NCBI RefSeq assembly: GCF_900182835.1
Contig: NZ_FXUB01000002.1
Location: forward strand, 124,001-188,000
Length of the DNA: 64,000 nt
Direction of reading: 5' to 3'
Source: Desulfurobacterium pacificum
Lineage (GTDB): Bacteria; Aquificota; Aquificia; Desulfurobacteriales; Desulfurobacteriaceae
Positions 32,544-40,854 of this stretch are shown one piece after another. The notes under the pieces were generated by a model that saw nothing but the letters and a program-made list of their open reading frames with translations, was not told where the DNA came from and made no database searches. Made by a program: the position numbers and the translations under genes. Numbering within the stretch: position 1 is the first letter of the stretch; each line of letters begins with the position of its first letter.

Positions 32544-33011
32544 TTGGGAAAGGTAATCAAATCTATTGAGGAATTGAAAACGCTGGTAGAAAATCTTAAA
32601 GATGAAGGTAAAACAATTGTTTTTACGAACGGTTGTTTTGACATTCTCCACGCGGGTCACGTTGACTACCTTGAAAAGGCAAAAAGTTTCGGCGACGTTT
32701 TAATTGTTGGCGTTAACAGCGACAGTTCTATAAAGAGAATTAAAGGTGAAAAGAGACCTATAAATAAGCAGGAACACAGAGTAAAAGTCCTTTCTGCTCT
32801 TAACTGTGTGGATTACGTTATCGTATTTGATGAAGACACGCCAATTGAAGTTATAAAAGCTGTTAAGCCAGACGTTTTAGTGAAAGGAGCTGATTGGAAG
32901 TTAGAAGATATAGTTGGCAGAGAATACGCAAAAAGGGTTGAAAGGATAGAGTTTTCTTACGATGTTTCTACAACGAAGATAATTGAGAAAATTTTAAGAG
33001 TTTACGGTTAA
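32544..33011 (+). CDS. D-glycero-beta-D-manno-heptose 1-phosphate adenylyltransferase (HldE C-domain type)
   Basis: About 155 aa. VFTNGCFDILHAGHVDYL holds the HxGH nucleotidyltransferase motif and VDYVIVFDEDTPIEVIKAVKPDVLVKGADW is typical of RfaE2/HldC, here as a stand-alone domain without the kinase half. It implies ADP-heptose for lipopolysaccharide. I chose the TTG at 32544, seven bases after AGGAG; an ATG at 32529 lacks an upstream ribosome site. A TAAAAT element is at 32509-32514. The tail overlaps the convergent peptidase by four bases. Confidence 0.88.
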   Translation: MGKVIKSIEELKTLVENLKDEGKTIVFTNGCFDILHAGHVDYLEKAKSFGDVLIVGVNSDSSIKRIKGEKRPINKQEHRVKVLSALNCVDYVIVFDEDTPIEVIKAVKPDVLVKGADWKLEDIVGREYAKRVERIEFSYDVSTTKIIEKILRVYG

Positions 33012-34093
33012 ACAACAACTACTCTGAAGTCAAAAATTTTGCGGAAGTCGTCTTTAAGGGTAAGGGCAACTCTCCTTTTTATGTGGAAACTCCGCCAGTT
33101 AAGGTTAACATCTTTGCAGATAACGTTCGTTCCTTCTGTTCCGTGACAGGATAGAACTTTAAAGTAACTGCCTTTATGAAGGTAAAAAGTCTTTCCTGAC
33201 GATATTTCAACCGTTCTGCCGTTAATTTCAGCCTTTACAGAGTAAAACTTCGCTGGTGCAAGGAATTTATCAATTTCCTTCTCTAAGACATCAAAGTCAG
33301 GCGAAATTTCAACGCCGTAAATCTCAAAGAACTCTTTCAGCATCATCAGGTGAAACAGAACTTTTAAACGTAAAGAAGGTAACTGCTTTGACGTTTCAAG
33401 GCAGAAGGCTGGAACGTTCTGTTTAGAGAGGCAGTAGTAGGTGAGGGATTTTCTTTGCTCAGGATGTTTTGTAGAGGGAGAAAAGGTGTGGGTGTTGTAG
33501 ACGGGGATTTTCCACTCTCTTTTTTCTATTCGCCTGTTTACGCTTTTAGATACAGCTTCAGCAATCCTACCCAAATGGAAACCTTTATACACTTTCTCAT
33601 CTATCACTATACATTGACCCCAAGCTTTCCTGTTAACAGCGTGAAAACCAAAACCATCGTGCAGTGAAAGAACGACATCAGGTTTTGTTTCAGCTATTAG
33701 CTCTTTTATTTTTTGAACTCTCTCATAATCAGGGTCTTTATTTGATAAATACTGGAATTTCCTGTTCATATCTCCGTTATAGCCTCTAACGTTAGCTAAT
33801 ATAGAAACTACATTAGCCCTGGGAGCAATTATCAGTTCTCCCTTTTTTACTTTAACGCTTTTTAAGATTTCAGAAGCTTTGTAAGCTCCCGGTTCGTTCC
33901 CGTGAATTCCACCAATTATGAGTATTTTCCCACCCTTTTCTTTGCCTGTAAGTAAATATTCTTGAAACAAATAATCTGGTAGTTCTACCCTAACATTCCC
34001 TAACGTCTTACCCAAAGCACTAACAGGAAAAATTATCGGAAAGGAAAGTGAAAACAAAGAAGTTATAAAGTCTCTTCTCCTAAGATTTTCCAC
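33008..34093 (-). CDS. Csd4-like M14/M99 metallocarboxypeptidase with twin-arginine signal
   Basis: 361 aa, GTG start after GAGGGG. The N terminus LRRRDFITSLF followed by a hydrophobic stretch looks like a twin-arginine export signal. The catalytic part shows GGIHGNEPGAYKA (His and Glu zinc ligands) and LSLHDGFGFHA (third His). These fit M14-type enzymes, and M99 (Csd4) trims peptidoglycan tripeptides in Helicobacter and Campylobacter. The adjacent YkuD-domain gene, overlapping by 31 bases, repeats a Csd4-Csd6 pairing of functions. An alternative is a succinylglutamate desuccinylase-like protein, but export argues against that. Confidence 0.72.
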   Translation of the reverse strand: MENLRRRDFITSLFSLSFPIIFPVSALGKTLGNVRVELPDYLFQEYLLTGKEKGGKILIIGGIHGNEPGAYKASEILKSVKVKKGELIIAPRANVVSILANVRGYNGDMNRKFQYLSNKDPDYERVQKIKELIAETKPDVVLSLHDGFGFHAVNRKAWGQCIVIDEKVYKGFHLGRIAEAVSKSVNRRIEKREWKIPVYNTHTFSPSTKHPEQRKSLTYYCLSKQNVPAFCLETSKQLPSLRLKVLFHLMMLKEFFEIYGVEISPDFDVLEKEIDKFLAPAKFYSVKAEINGRTVEISSGKTFYLHKGSYFKVLSCHGTEGTNVICKDVNLNWRSFHIKRRVALTLKDDFRKIFDFRVVVV

Positions 34094-35148
34094 CTTTTCC
34101 CCTCTTTTATTATATATAAGACTTTCTCTCCCTTAAAATGATAATTGTTGGAATCGTACGTCATCTTAAAACTTGCCACATAAATATTTCCATATTTTAA
34201 TACTCTCCCATCTTTACACAAATACAGATTATCTATTTTTATTCTAATCCACTTCTTCCGGGAAGTAACTCTCTTTTTATAGTCCTTCCAGCTCTTAATT
34301 CCACCTCCCTTCCAGACGAAATGCTCCGAATAACAACTAAAATAAGGAACTAAATTTTTCGGTGTCCGTTCCCATGCAGACTTCCACCTGTTAATAAAGT
34401 CCAATAATGATTGCCTCTCTGCAAAATAACGTTTTGGAGAATAATACTGCAAGCTCTCCACAATGATAACTGGAGTTTCTTTGGGTTTTACAACCGAAAG
34501 GAGTTGGCTGAGATAGTTGTTCCTTAAAACTATACATCCATTAGAACTATGCGGAGGTCTGTTGGGGTTATCGGTTCCGTGAATCCAGATGCCGTGACCG
34601 TTGCGGTGGAGGATTTTTCTATCAATAAGATTTGGATAATTAAGAGGAAACGCTCCTATACCGTAGGTGGACGGTAAGTTATCTGACCAAAAAAGAGGAA
34701 AATAAATTCCTTCCGGTGTCCTTTGGTCTCCTTCTCTTAACTTATCCCCTGCCCTTTTCCCTGTAATGCAAGGGAACTTTTTAACAATAAAAGGTAATCC
34801 TTTCTTTAAACCTAAAACGTAAAGAATTTCTTTTTCCTTATCAACAACTATTACATTTCTATCTGAAGGGAAAAAGATTGCATTAGCTATAACGTATTTC
34901 TCCCTGCTTCTACGAAAGGAACTAAGAAGAGCTTTCAGTCTCTCTTCATTTTTCCTGTAAGCAGAAAGAAGTATTTCTAACTTCAATCTATCAGTAGAAT
35001 TAAGAGAATTTATAGCCTTTTCTATCTGCTGAGGAGTGGAAAATCCCCCCAACTCCCTCACAACATCCTCAAGACTTTTCCCAAAAGAAAAATTGAAAGA
35101 GAGGAAAAAGCAAATAAGGAAAAAGAGAAATACTCTAACGCCTTTCAT
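34063..35148 (-). CDS. Exported YkuD-domain L,D-peptidase, Csd6-like
   Basis: 361 aa with a signal peptide (about residues 1-23). A YkuD catalytic domain contains GIWIHGTDNPNRPPHSSNGCIVLRN split over the conserved His and Cys: HG near residue 195 and SNGCI near 207. A C-terminal region of about 90 residues has NTF2-like character (WKDYKKRV, then a strand-rich stretch). Csd6 in Helicobacter has this YkuD plus NTF2-like layout and acts as an L,D-carboxypeptidase. A transpeptidase role remains possible. No strong ribosome site is visible before the start. Confidence 0.72.
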   Translation of the reverse strand: MKGVRVFLFFLICFFLSFNFSFGKSLEDVVRELGGFSTPQQIEKAINSLNSTDRLKLEILLSAYRKNEERLKALLSSFRRSREKYVIANAIFFPSDRNVIVVDKEKEILYVLGLKKGLPFIVKKFPCITGKRAGDKLREGDQRTPEGIYFPLFWSDNLPSTYGIGAFPLNYPNLIDRKILHRNGHGIWIHGTDNPNRPPHSSNGCIVLRNNYLSQLLSVVKPKETPVIIVESLQYYSPKRYFAERQSLLDFINRWKSAWERTPKNLVPYFSCYSEHFVWKGGGIKSWKDYKKRVTSRKKWIRIKIDNLYLCKDGRVLKYGNIYVASFKMTYDSNNYHFKGEKVLYIIKEGKRWKILGEETL

Positions 35149-35160
35149 AAGAACGTTATT

Positions 35161-35694
35161 CTACGTTATAGAACTAAGCTCGTCAACAATTTCCTCAACA
35201 TCCTTTTTAGTTACCTCTTTTCTCGTAGCAAAATCCTCTATCCTTCCGTTAAGCCAGAAAAGATACTCTGCTTTCTTAAAATCCTTTGAGATTTTCCCCC
35301 TCATAACAGGTCTGAAATATCCGATAGGTCTGCTCCACAAAGTAACGTCGGTAGAACCGCACTTTTCACACTCAGTTTTTCTTCCTACCATCTTGTGTCC
35401 GCACTCGTTGCAGGTAGTTAAAAACGGCGTCTTCGTCAGGTATTGAATGGGGAAATTCCTGATGATGTTAAAAATCAACTTCTCCTGCTCTTCAGGTTTC
35501 ATCTCTTCAGCAGTAAAGATGTGCATTATAGAACCACCAGTCGCGTAGCTCTGGAAGTGTGAGTTTACGTCTATCTGCTTTAAAAGGTCCCCCTCCTGGA
35601 ACGGCGCCTGAAAACCAGATGTTAAGAATACTCTCCCCGTTGAAGGGTCGCCGTTAACGTACATTTTAGGTCTAACTTTTTTTACAACCTCCAT
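35161..35694 (-). CDS. nrdD: Anaerobic ribonucleotide reductase, C-terminal (glycyl radical) part, separate gene
   Basis: 177 aa. It matches only the last quarter of class III NrdD: LLKQIDVNSHFQSYATGGSIMHIF, then a four-Cys zinc site (Cys95, 98, 109, 112), then SRPIGYFRPV with the likely radical Gly125. It starts with its own ATG after TTTGGAGG. The catalytic barrel is encoded separately at 36032-37585, with two small membrane-protein genes between. The two lengths sum to 694 aa, close to a one-piece NrdD. The two chains probably assemble (inference). Confidence 0.85.
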   Translation of the reverse strand: MEVVKKVRPKMYVNGDPSTGRVFLTSGFQAPFQEGDLLKQIDVNSHFQSYATGGSIMHIFTAEEMKPEEQEKLIFNIIRNFPIQYLTKTPFLTTCNECGHKMVGRKTECEKCGSTDVTLWSRPIGYFRPVMRGKISKDFKKAEYLFWLNGRIEDFATRKEVTKKDVEEIVDELSSIT

Positions 35695-35708
35695 CTACAA
35701 CCTCCAAA

Positions 35709-35807
35709 CTATTTTGCTTCTTCCAGACTTCTAATAACGACAAAAAGAAAATAGGCAAAAAACAGAGCAATAATCACGCTAAAAATAATTCCTAAAAGCT
35801 CAAACAT
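35709..35807 (-). CDS. Very small single-pass membrane protein (32 aa)
   Basis: 32 codons starting MFELLGIIFSV with one long hydrophobic segment (about residues 4-25) and a charged tail RSLEEAK. AGGAG lies six bases before the ATG, which directly follows the stop of the preceding small gene. It ends 15 bases before the NrdD C-terminal gene. No known family is recognised. The clear ribosome site and fit in the operon argue for a real gene. Confidence 0.55.
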   Translation of the reverse strand: MFELLGIIFSVIIALFFAYFLFVVIRSLEEAK

Positions 35808-36029
35808 TTAAGACTCCTGCAATAAGTTCCTGATTTTTAAATATAACTTAGTCATAGCAGAAATCAGCATCAACTCAAGAAAGAAACCTATAAACAAGAG
35901 AACCATCACCAGCAAGCTCTTTTGTTTAAAAAGCAAACCTACAATTCCACTCCCAATCGCAAAAACGTAAGCTGACAGAATTTTCAGCATATCCCTATAC
36001 AAATCCACTTCCTTTTCTATCTTATCCAC
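35808..36029 (-). CDS. Small two-segment membrane protein inside the nrdD locus
   Basis: 73 aa: a charged N-terminal helix (MDKIEKEVDLYRDMLKI), two hydrophobic segments (about residues 17-35 and 39-59), and a basic tail. It probably starts at GTG two bases after the stop of the NrdD barrel gene. The function is not recognised. It might be a membrane partner of the split reductase or an unrelated insertion. Confidence 0.55.
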   Translation of the reverse strand: MDKIEKEVDLYRDMLKILSAYVFAIGSGIVGLLFKQKSLLVMVLLFIGFFLELMLISAMTKLYLKIRNLLQES

Positions 36030-36031
36030 CG

Positions 36032-37585
36032 TTACACTCTTATTACATCAAAAAGTTTCTCACCAAACTTATGAATAGACTCCTTAATAAATAAATTCAA
36101 GTATGGGTCCTTAGAAATTTCGTAACTTCTCTCACCATTTAAAACATCGGCAAGAGCGCTTGCAAAGGCAAGGTCTTTCTCAGCCATCTTGCAGGCAGCG
36201 TTTTCAGAAGGAGCATACTCTAAAGAATAAAGCACTCTATCCCTCTCCATAAACTCCTGTAGCTTCGTATACAGGTATTGAGCTATCTGGTGAGCGTATT
36301 CCTTCGCTTCATCGTTAAAGAGTCCCCCCTCAAAACCAGCATTAACCATTCCTTCATGAACACCCACTACAGAGAAGATGTTAAACAGCGACTTATCGTC
36401 CTTCTGATAGAAAGACAGGTACGGGAACAAATCATCCCAATACTTTCTGAGCCACTCTCTCTTTCTTTGCAAAGCTTTCGCTCCAACGTCCATAGTGTAA
36501 TCTATCATTCTCTTTAAGAAATCAAAGTCATCCTTTGCTAAGAATAACAACCTGTTCATATTAATAGCGTAAACACCGATACCGCCAACGCCACTACCAG
36601 AGTGGAACGGGTTTGAACCGGTTACCGCTTCAACCTGCGAAATGTTAAACAGCATCCTACAGCAGTTGGAATAAATCATACCTTCATCAAAAGGTTTAAT
36701 GTATGGATTTTTCTGCTTATAAATAGACGGCTTTTCAAAAGGCTCTCTCAGGTAGTTTTGAACGTAAAAACCACCAAAGTATTCGCTCTCTTTCAAAAGC
36801 AACTTCCAGGCAGGATTATCCTTATCAAAATCTTCCGTAATGTTAACCGTTATAAGCGGGAACGTAAACGGATTACCTTCAGCGTCCCCACGCCTCATTG
36901 CCTTAATAAAGGCAGTATTAATCCTGTCAAAGTAGTGAGAAGGTATTTGATTGTAGGTCATGTTAAGGAAATCGCCTGCATAAACAACCGGCTCATACTT
37001 CAATCTGCTGTTAGGCTTACCGAAATCAAGAGTTATGTTTGAAAACGGCGAGTTACCGCTTCTAAAAGGAAGGTTTATGTTGTAGAGAAATTCCTGCCAC
37101 AGGTTTTCAAGGTCATAGTCAGAATAGCTCGTTCTACCTTCCCTCTCAAGGTAGTAAAGGTATCCGGCAGCAACTGTAGAAAGGTCATTTAAGGACGTAG
37201 CACCGGAAACTTCCTGAGCAATCAAACAGATAAGGTTGGCACACTGCATAAAAAGGGTTTCAAGTCTTCTTGGCGGTGCCGCTTTCCTCTCGTTTTTAGC
37301 GTTACTCTGAAGCCCATAGAACGCAATATCTTTGGCGGATAAACCGATACAGTAAGCGCTCAGGCGGTAGGTTTGATGGTGGTATGCCCAACCCTCTTCG
37401 TGGTGAGTTCTTACAGGAAGCCCTTTATATATCTCATCAAAGAGGTAATCCTTCATCACTTCGCCAACAACAACGTGCTCTAAAACGGGAATTCCTCTAA
37501 CGAAGTTAGCGTTATTACGGGATATGTCGTCATTATCAATAAAGAGTTCAATCAGCTTGAAATACTTATTTTTCTTCATTCTCAC
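36032..37585 (-). CDS. nrdD: Anaerobic ribonucleoside-triphosphate reductase, catalytic barrel part
   Basis: 517 aa class III reductase lacking both the N-terminal ATP-cone and the C-terminal glycyl-radical part. Visible features are NANFVRG near residue 26, YHHQTYRLSAYCIGLS with Cys79 (likely catalytic), SNCCRML with Cys308 and Cys309, the GSGVGGIGVYAINMNRL strand, and EYAPSENAACKMAEKD near 456-471. The chain then ends where an intact NrdD would continue. It overlaps nrdG by four bases. Without the other gene it should be inactive. Confidence 0.88.
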   Translation of the reverse strand: MRMKKNKYFKLIELFIDNDDISRNNANFVRGIPVLEHVVVGEVMKDYLFDEIYKGLPVRTHHEEGWAYHHQTYRLSAYCIGLSAKDIAFYGLQSNAKNERKAAPPRRLETLFMQCANLICLIAQEVSGATSLNDLSTVAAGYLYYLEREGRTSYSDYDLENLWQEFLYNINLPFRSGNSPFSNITLDFGKPNSRLKYEPVVYAGDFLNMTYNQIPSHYFDRINTAFIKAMRRGDAEGNPFTFPLITVNITEDFDKDNPAWKLLLKESEYFGGFYVQNYLREPFEKPSIYKQKNPYIKPFDEGMIYSNCCRMLFNISQVEAVTGSNPFHSGSGVGGIGVYAINMNRLLFLAKDDFDFLKRMIDYTMDVGAKALQRKREWLRKYWDDLFPYLSFYQKDDKSLFNIFSVVGVHEGMVNAGFEGGLFNDEAKEYAHQIAQYLYTKLQEFMERDRVLYSLEYAPSENAACKMAEKDLAFASALADVLNGERSYEISKDPYLNLFIKESIHKFGEKLFDVIRV

Positions 37586-38238
37586 TCCTCCACAGGGTAA
37601 AAAGGGTTAATCTGGTGTGGGATAGATTTTACATTTTCAGAAATGAACCTGAGTTCCGATTCGGTCAGAAGAGGATACCTGACAGTCCTGAAAACGTTAT
37701 ATGGAAGTTTGCTTTCCTCAACTATTTGCTTTGTTTTTTTCACCCTCTGAACGTATTCATACAACTTTTCATCAGGAACATCCTCTGTTGAATAAAGGAT
37801 AGTTTTGAAGCGCTTGAGCTGGGTAGGGGCATATTCTTCTAATAAAGGAAATTTAATATCTACTGCAAAACCATCTGTTAATTTCTCTTCAATTATTTCT
37901 TTAACAACTTCCGGGTTCGTCCCGTTCGTATCTATCCTGACTTTAAACCCTTTTTCCTTTAAAAACCTCAAACCTTCTTTTAAATCTTTTTCTAATGTAG
38001 GCTCCCCGCCAGAAATTATTATCAGCTCAACACCTAAAAGCTTAAGCATTTCCAATTTTTCAGACAATTCCTCATAAGTATATTTCTCTCCGTTTCCCCT
38101 ATAACTACTCCTGTTATGGCAGTGATAACAGTTAAGGTTGCAAACTCTTATATCGGTATAGAAAAGCGCTGACTGAACTCCCGGCTGGTCTTTAAACGTA
38201 ATGGGAACTTCAACCTTGAGAAAAGGGGAAAACTTCAT
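37582..38238 (-). CDS. nrdG: Anaerobic ribonucleotide reductase activating protein (radical SAM)
   Basis: About 218 aa. The 4Fe-4S motif CNLNCYHC (Cys-x3-Cys-x2-Cys) and SGGEPTLEKDL SAM site are intact. It generates the glycyl radical on NrdD. I chose the ATG at 38238, six bases after GAGG; a TTG at 38250 is in frame. A TAAAAT -10-like element is at 38274-38279 on this strand. Longer than many NrdG (about 155-180 aa), it resembles the NrdG2/ThrD-like group often paired with this NrdD type. Confidence 0.88.
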   Translation of the reverse strand: MKFSPFLKVEVPITFKDQPGVQSALFYTDIRVCNLNCYHCHNRSSYRGNGEKYTYEELSEKLEMLKLLGVELIIISGGEPTLEKDLKEGLRFLKEKGFKVRIDTNGTNPEVVKEIIEEKLTDGFAVDIKFPLLEEYAPTQLKRFKTILYSTEDVPDEKLYEYVQRVKKTKQIVEESKLPYNVFRTVRYPLLTESELRFISENVKSIPHQINPFYPVEE

Positions 38239-38291
38239 CGTTAACCTCAAGATTCAAATCTGGTATCAGAATAATTTTATGACTTTAAAGG

Positions 38292-38312
38292 AAACCCGCC
38301 ATAAAAGGCGGG
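38292..38312 (-). terminator. Rho-independent terminator after metE
   Basis: Perfect stem CCCGCC/GGCGGG (38295-38300 with 38307-38312), six-base loop, then TTTCCTTT on the minus strand. It lies about 24 bases after the metE stop and separates metE from nrdG. Confidence 0.65.
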
Positions 38313-38335
38313 CAAGCGGAGAGAAATTGCTGGAA

Positions 38336-40498
38336 TTATTCGTTTCTAAGCTCTTTCGCGAGATTCACAAGGTTTTTCAGGGCAGGGATTACCTCTTCCC
38401 ACCTTCTTGTTTTTAATCCGCAGTCAGGATTTATCCAGAAGTTTTCCTTAGGAATAACCTTTAAGGCTCTCTCCACTATCTCTCTCATCTCTTCAACTGA
38501 AGGCACGTAAGGTGAGTGAATGTCCCATACGCCCAAACCTATCTGCCTGTCAAAGTTAACCTTTTCAAAAGCTTCTATAATGTCCCCTTTAGAACGGGAA
38601 GCTTCTATGGAAATAACGTCAAAATCCATCTCAACGATATAGTCCATTATCTCGCCGAATTCAGAGTAGCACATGTGGGTGTGAATCTGGGTTTCCGGCT
38701 TCGCAGAAGAGCAGCAGAGTCTGAAGGATTTAATAGCCCAATCAAAATATTCGTTCCAGTAACGCTTCTTTATAGGCGCTTTTTCCCTTATAGCCGGTTC
38801 ATCAATCTGAACGATTTTTATTCCTGCATCTTCATAGTCTTTAATTTCATCTTTAATAGCAAGGGCTATCTGATAGGCAACCTCTTTCGTCGGTATATCT
38901 TCCCTCACAAAGCTCCACGCAATTATGGTAACAGGACCCGTCAGCATTCCTTTAACCGGTTTATCCGTCAAACTCTGCGCAAAAGCTATCTCTTTAACGG
39001 TCATAGGCTCTTTCCTTTCAACATCACCGTAGATAATTGGTGGACGATAACACCTCGTTCCGTAAGAAATAACCCATCCATTGCCCGTAGTAGCTATCCC
39101 TTCCAACTTTTCTGCAAAGAACTCAACCATGTCGGTTCTTTCAAACTCACCGTGGACAAAAACGTCAAGTCCCAACTCTTCCTGAATTTCAATAGCCTTG
39201 GCAATCTCACCCTTTATGAATATCTCATAGGAATCAGCGTCAAGATTCCCTTTCCTGTAGAGAAGTCTTACTCTCCTCACCTCTTCTGTCTGAGGGAAAG
39301 AACCTATAGTGGTCGTTGGAAACAGCGGAAGTCTTAAAACTTCCTGCTGCAACTTTTTCCTCTCCTGATAAGGCACCTTCCTTTCAAAATCCTCAGAAGA
39401 CAACGCCCCTACTCTCTCCTTCACCTTCTCGTTCAAACCAAAAGAAAGGTCAATTCCACTTATCCATTCTCTGCCTTCGCTTTCATCTCCACTTACAGCT
39501 TTAGCAATCAAATTTATCTCCTTCAACTTCTCTTCAGCGAACGCAACCTTTTCCAAAAGTTCGGAAGGCAGAGTAGCTCCTTCCAGACTAACGGGAAGAT
39601 GGAATAAAGGTGCTGCATTGGTGACAACTACGTTAAACTTCTCTGAGAGTTTTTTTACCAGCTCTGCCGTCTTAAGAACGTTGTTTCTCCAGACGTTTCT
39701 ACCGTCAACAACGCCAGCGAACAACACCTTGTTAGTTCTAATACTTCCAAGCTGTTTCAGGTTTTCACCTCTATCGTGAACGAGGTCAACACCTATCCCG
39801 GCAAACGGCAGTTCAAAGAGAAGTGAAAGCCTATCAACGCTGTCGTAGTAAGTGAAAAGGTTAACAGGCATATTTAAATCGGAAAATTGAGCGTAAGCTT
39901 CTTTCACCCAGTTCCATTCTTCATCTGTAAGCTCCATTACTAAAGCCGGGTCGTCAAGGTGAACGGATTTGAAGCCTTTTTCTCTAATGTAACTAATTGT
40001 CAAAGCCGTTAACTCTTTGAGTGCATCGCCGAAATACTCTCTCTTCAGACCTTTAGAAAGCTTAAGGAAGGTGAAAGGCGCAATAAGGTAAGCGTTTTCT
40101 TCTATTCCCTCGTGTCTGTCCCAGACAGGCGTTTGAATAGAAAATTCTGGCTTTTTGCCTTCAAAGTCGGGAACGAGGTAATGGTAGTTGGTGTTGAACC
40201 ACTTGGTCATCTCTAAGGCTTCTTTACCCCTGCAGAGACGGAAGTAATCTTCAAGCGTTTCCGCCCTGTAAACGCCGTAAAGAAGAGCAGTGTCCAACAT
40301 GTGGTCGTAGAGGGTCATTTCTCCCTGAGGGTAGGAAGATACGTGGCGGGTGTAGGTGGATTTTCTCGTTTCGTCAAGGTTTCTTATACCCTGACGGAGC
40401 TCTTCTTCGGTTACTTTTCCGTTCCAGTAACCTTCAATTAACTTCTTGAATTCCCTTTGTTTCCCCAATCTCGGGAAACCGTAAGCATAAGTTTTCAT
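38336..40498 (-). CDS. metE: Cobalamin-independent methionine synthase
   Basis: 720 aa, with the two-barrel MetE layout. The N-terminal half starts YGFPRLGKQREFKK. The catalytic half has TTTIGSFPQTEEVR, FVHGEFERTDMVEFF, IDEPAIRE, the zinc-ligand region HTHMCYSEF and NPDCGLKTR. It methylates homocysteine using methyl-tetrahydrofolate. A B12 riboswitch sits in its leader, the classic arrangement that turns MetE off when cobalamin is present. AGGAGGT lies about six bases before the ATG. Confidence 0.95.
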   Translation of the reverse strand: MKTYAYGFPRLGKQREFKKLIEGYWNGKVTEEELRQGIRNLDETRKSTYTRHVSSYPQGEMTLYDHMLDTALLYGVYRAETLEDYFRLCRGKEALEMTKWFNTNYHYLVPDFEGKKPEFSIQTPVWDRHEGIEENAYLIAPFTFLKLSKGLKREYFGDALKELTALTISYIREKGFKSVHLDDPALVMELTDEEWNWVKEAYAQFSDLNMPVNLFTYYDSVDRLSLLFELPFAGIGVDLVHDRGENLKQLGSIRTNKVLFAGVVDGRNVWRNNVLKTAELVKKLSEKFNVVVTNAAPLFHLPVSLEGATLPSELLEKVAFAEEKLKEINLIAKAVSGDESEGREWISGIDLSFGLNEKVKERVGALSSEDFERKVPYQERKKLQQEVLRLPLFPTTTIGSFPQTEEVRRVRLLYRKGNLDADSYEIFIKGEIAKAIEIQEELGLDVFVHGEFERTDMVEFFAEKLEGIATTGNGWVISYGTRCYRPPIIYGDVERKEPMTVKEIAFAQSLTDKPVKGMLTGPVTIIAWSFVREDIPTKEVAYQIALAIKDEIKDYEDAGIKIVQIDEPAIREKAPIKKRYWNEYFDWAIKSFRLCCSSAKPETQIHTHMCYSEFGEIMDYIVEMDFDVISIEASRSKGDIIEAFEKVNFDRQIGLGVWDIHSPYVPSVEEMREIVERALKVIPKENFWINPDCGLKTRRWEEVIPALKNLVNLAKELRNE

Positions 40499-40508
40499 GT
40501 TCTACCTC

Positions 40509-40542
40509 CTGCGGCGTTTTATTTGCTTAAACGCCTGCAGGC
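40509..40542 (-). promoter_or_regulatory. Hairpin covering part of the metE ribosome site
   Basis: On the minus strand CCTGC(A)GGCGTTT pairs with AAACGCCGCAGG, leaving one bulged base and a nine-base loop. The 3' arm covers the first bases of the AGGAGGT ribosome site (40505-40511). A nested palindrome CGCCTGCAGGCG (40533-40544) could form an alternative pairing. It fits a translational expression platform for the riboswitch. Confidence 0.55.
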
Positions 40543-40631
40543 GGTTCTAAAGGGCGGGAAAAAGAAAAAGGCAAAAGAAACCCCTTTCCTTTCCCGCGTC
40601 CCGAACCCCCGCAGGACGCGAAGGGGCAGGT

Positions 40632-40815
40632 TTTCACCCACCCATCACGGGCCGGTCTCCCGGCTTGCAGGCTTATTAAGGCTGAAACCTTCCCAGAAAG
40701 GCGGCTTTTAACCTTTCCTTTCCAGTGGTTTCAGCCCATTTTTGTTGCCTGCTCACGGTTGCGAGGACAGCGCCGGACTTTCACCGGACTTCCCGTTCAC
40801 CCGTGACGAGGTGAA
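40632..40815 (-). ncRNA. Cobalamin riboswitch aptamer upstream of metE
   Basis: The minus-strand leader shows the cobalamin-riboswitch core: GAACGGGAAGTCCGGTGAAAGTCCGG-like 5' part, then GCGCTGTCCTCGCAACCGTGAG, and the B12 box GCCGGGAGACCGGCC at 40649-40663. A closing helix TTCACC/GGTGAA and an inner CACGGG/CCCGTG helix frame it. It fills much of the 393-base gap before metE. Between aptamer and start (40499-40631) there are further hairpins, including GCGTCC/GGGACGC. Confidence 0.92.
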
Positions 40816-40854
40816 TTTTAAGACTTTTACCTAAAGGTGCAAGAACAAGTGTTG

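Noticed and set aside
35161-37585. Frameshift or intein as the cause of the split nrdD
   Set aside because: Both halves have proper starts and stops; the gap holds two other open genes, with no intein splice residues (Cys/Ser start, His-Asn end) at the joins.
38516-39337. 273-codon open frame opposite metE
   Set aside because: Low-quality composition (Phe/Tyr/Asn-rich), no ribosome site; metE is certain.
40457-40711. Plus-strand open frame across the metE leader
   Set aside because: It runs antisense to the cobalamin riboswitch; composition is that of the RNA helices.
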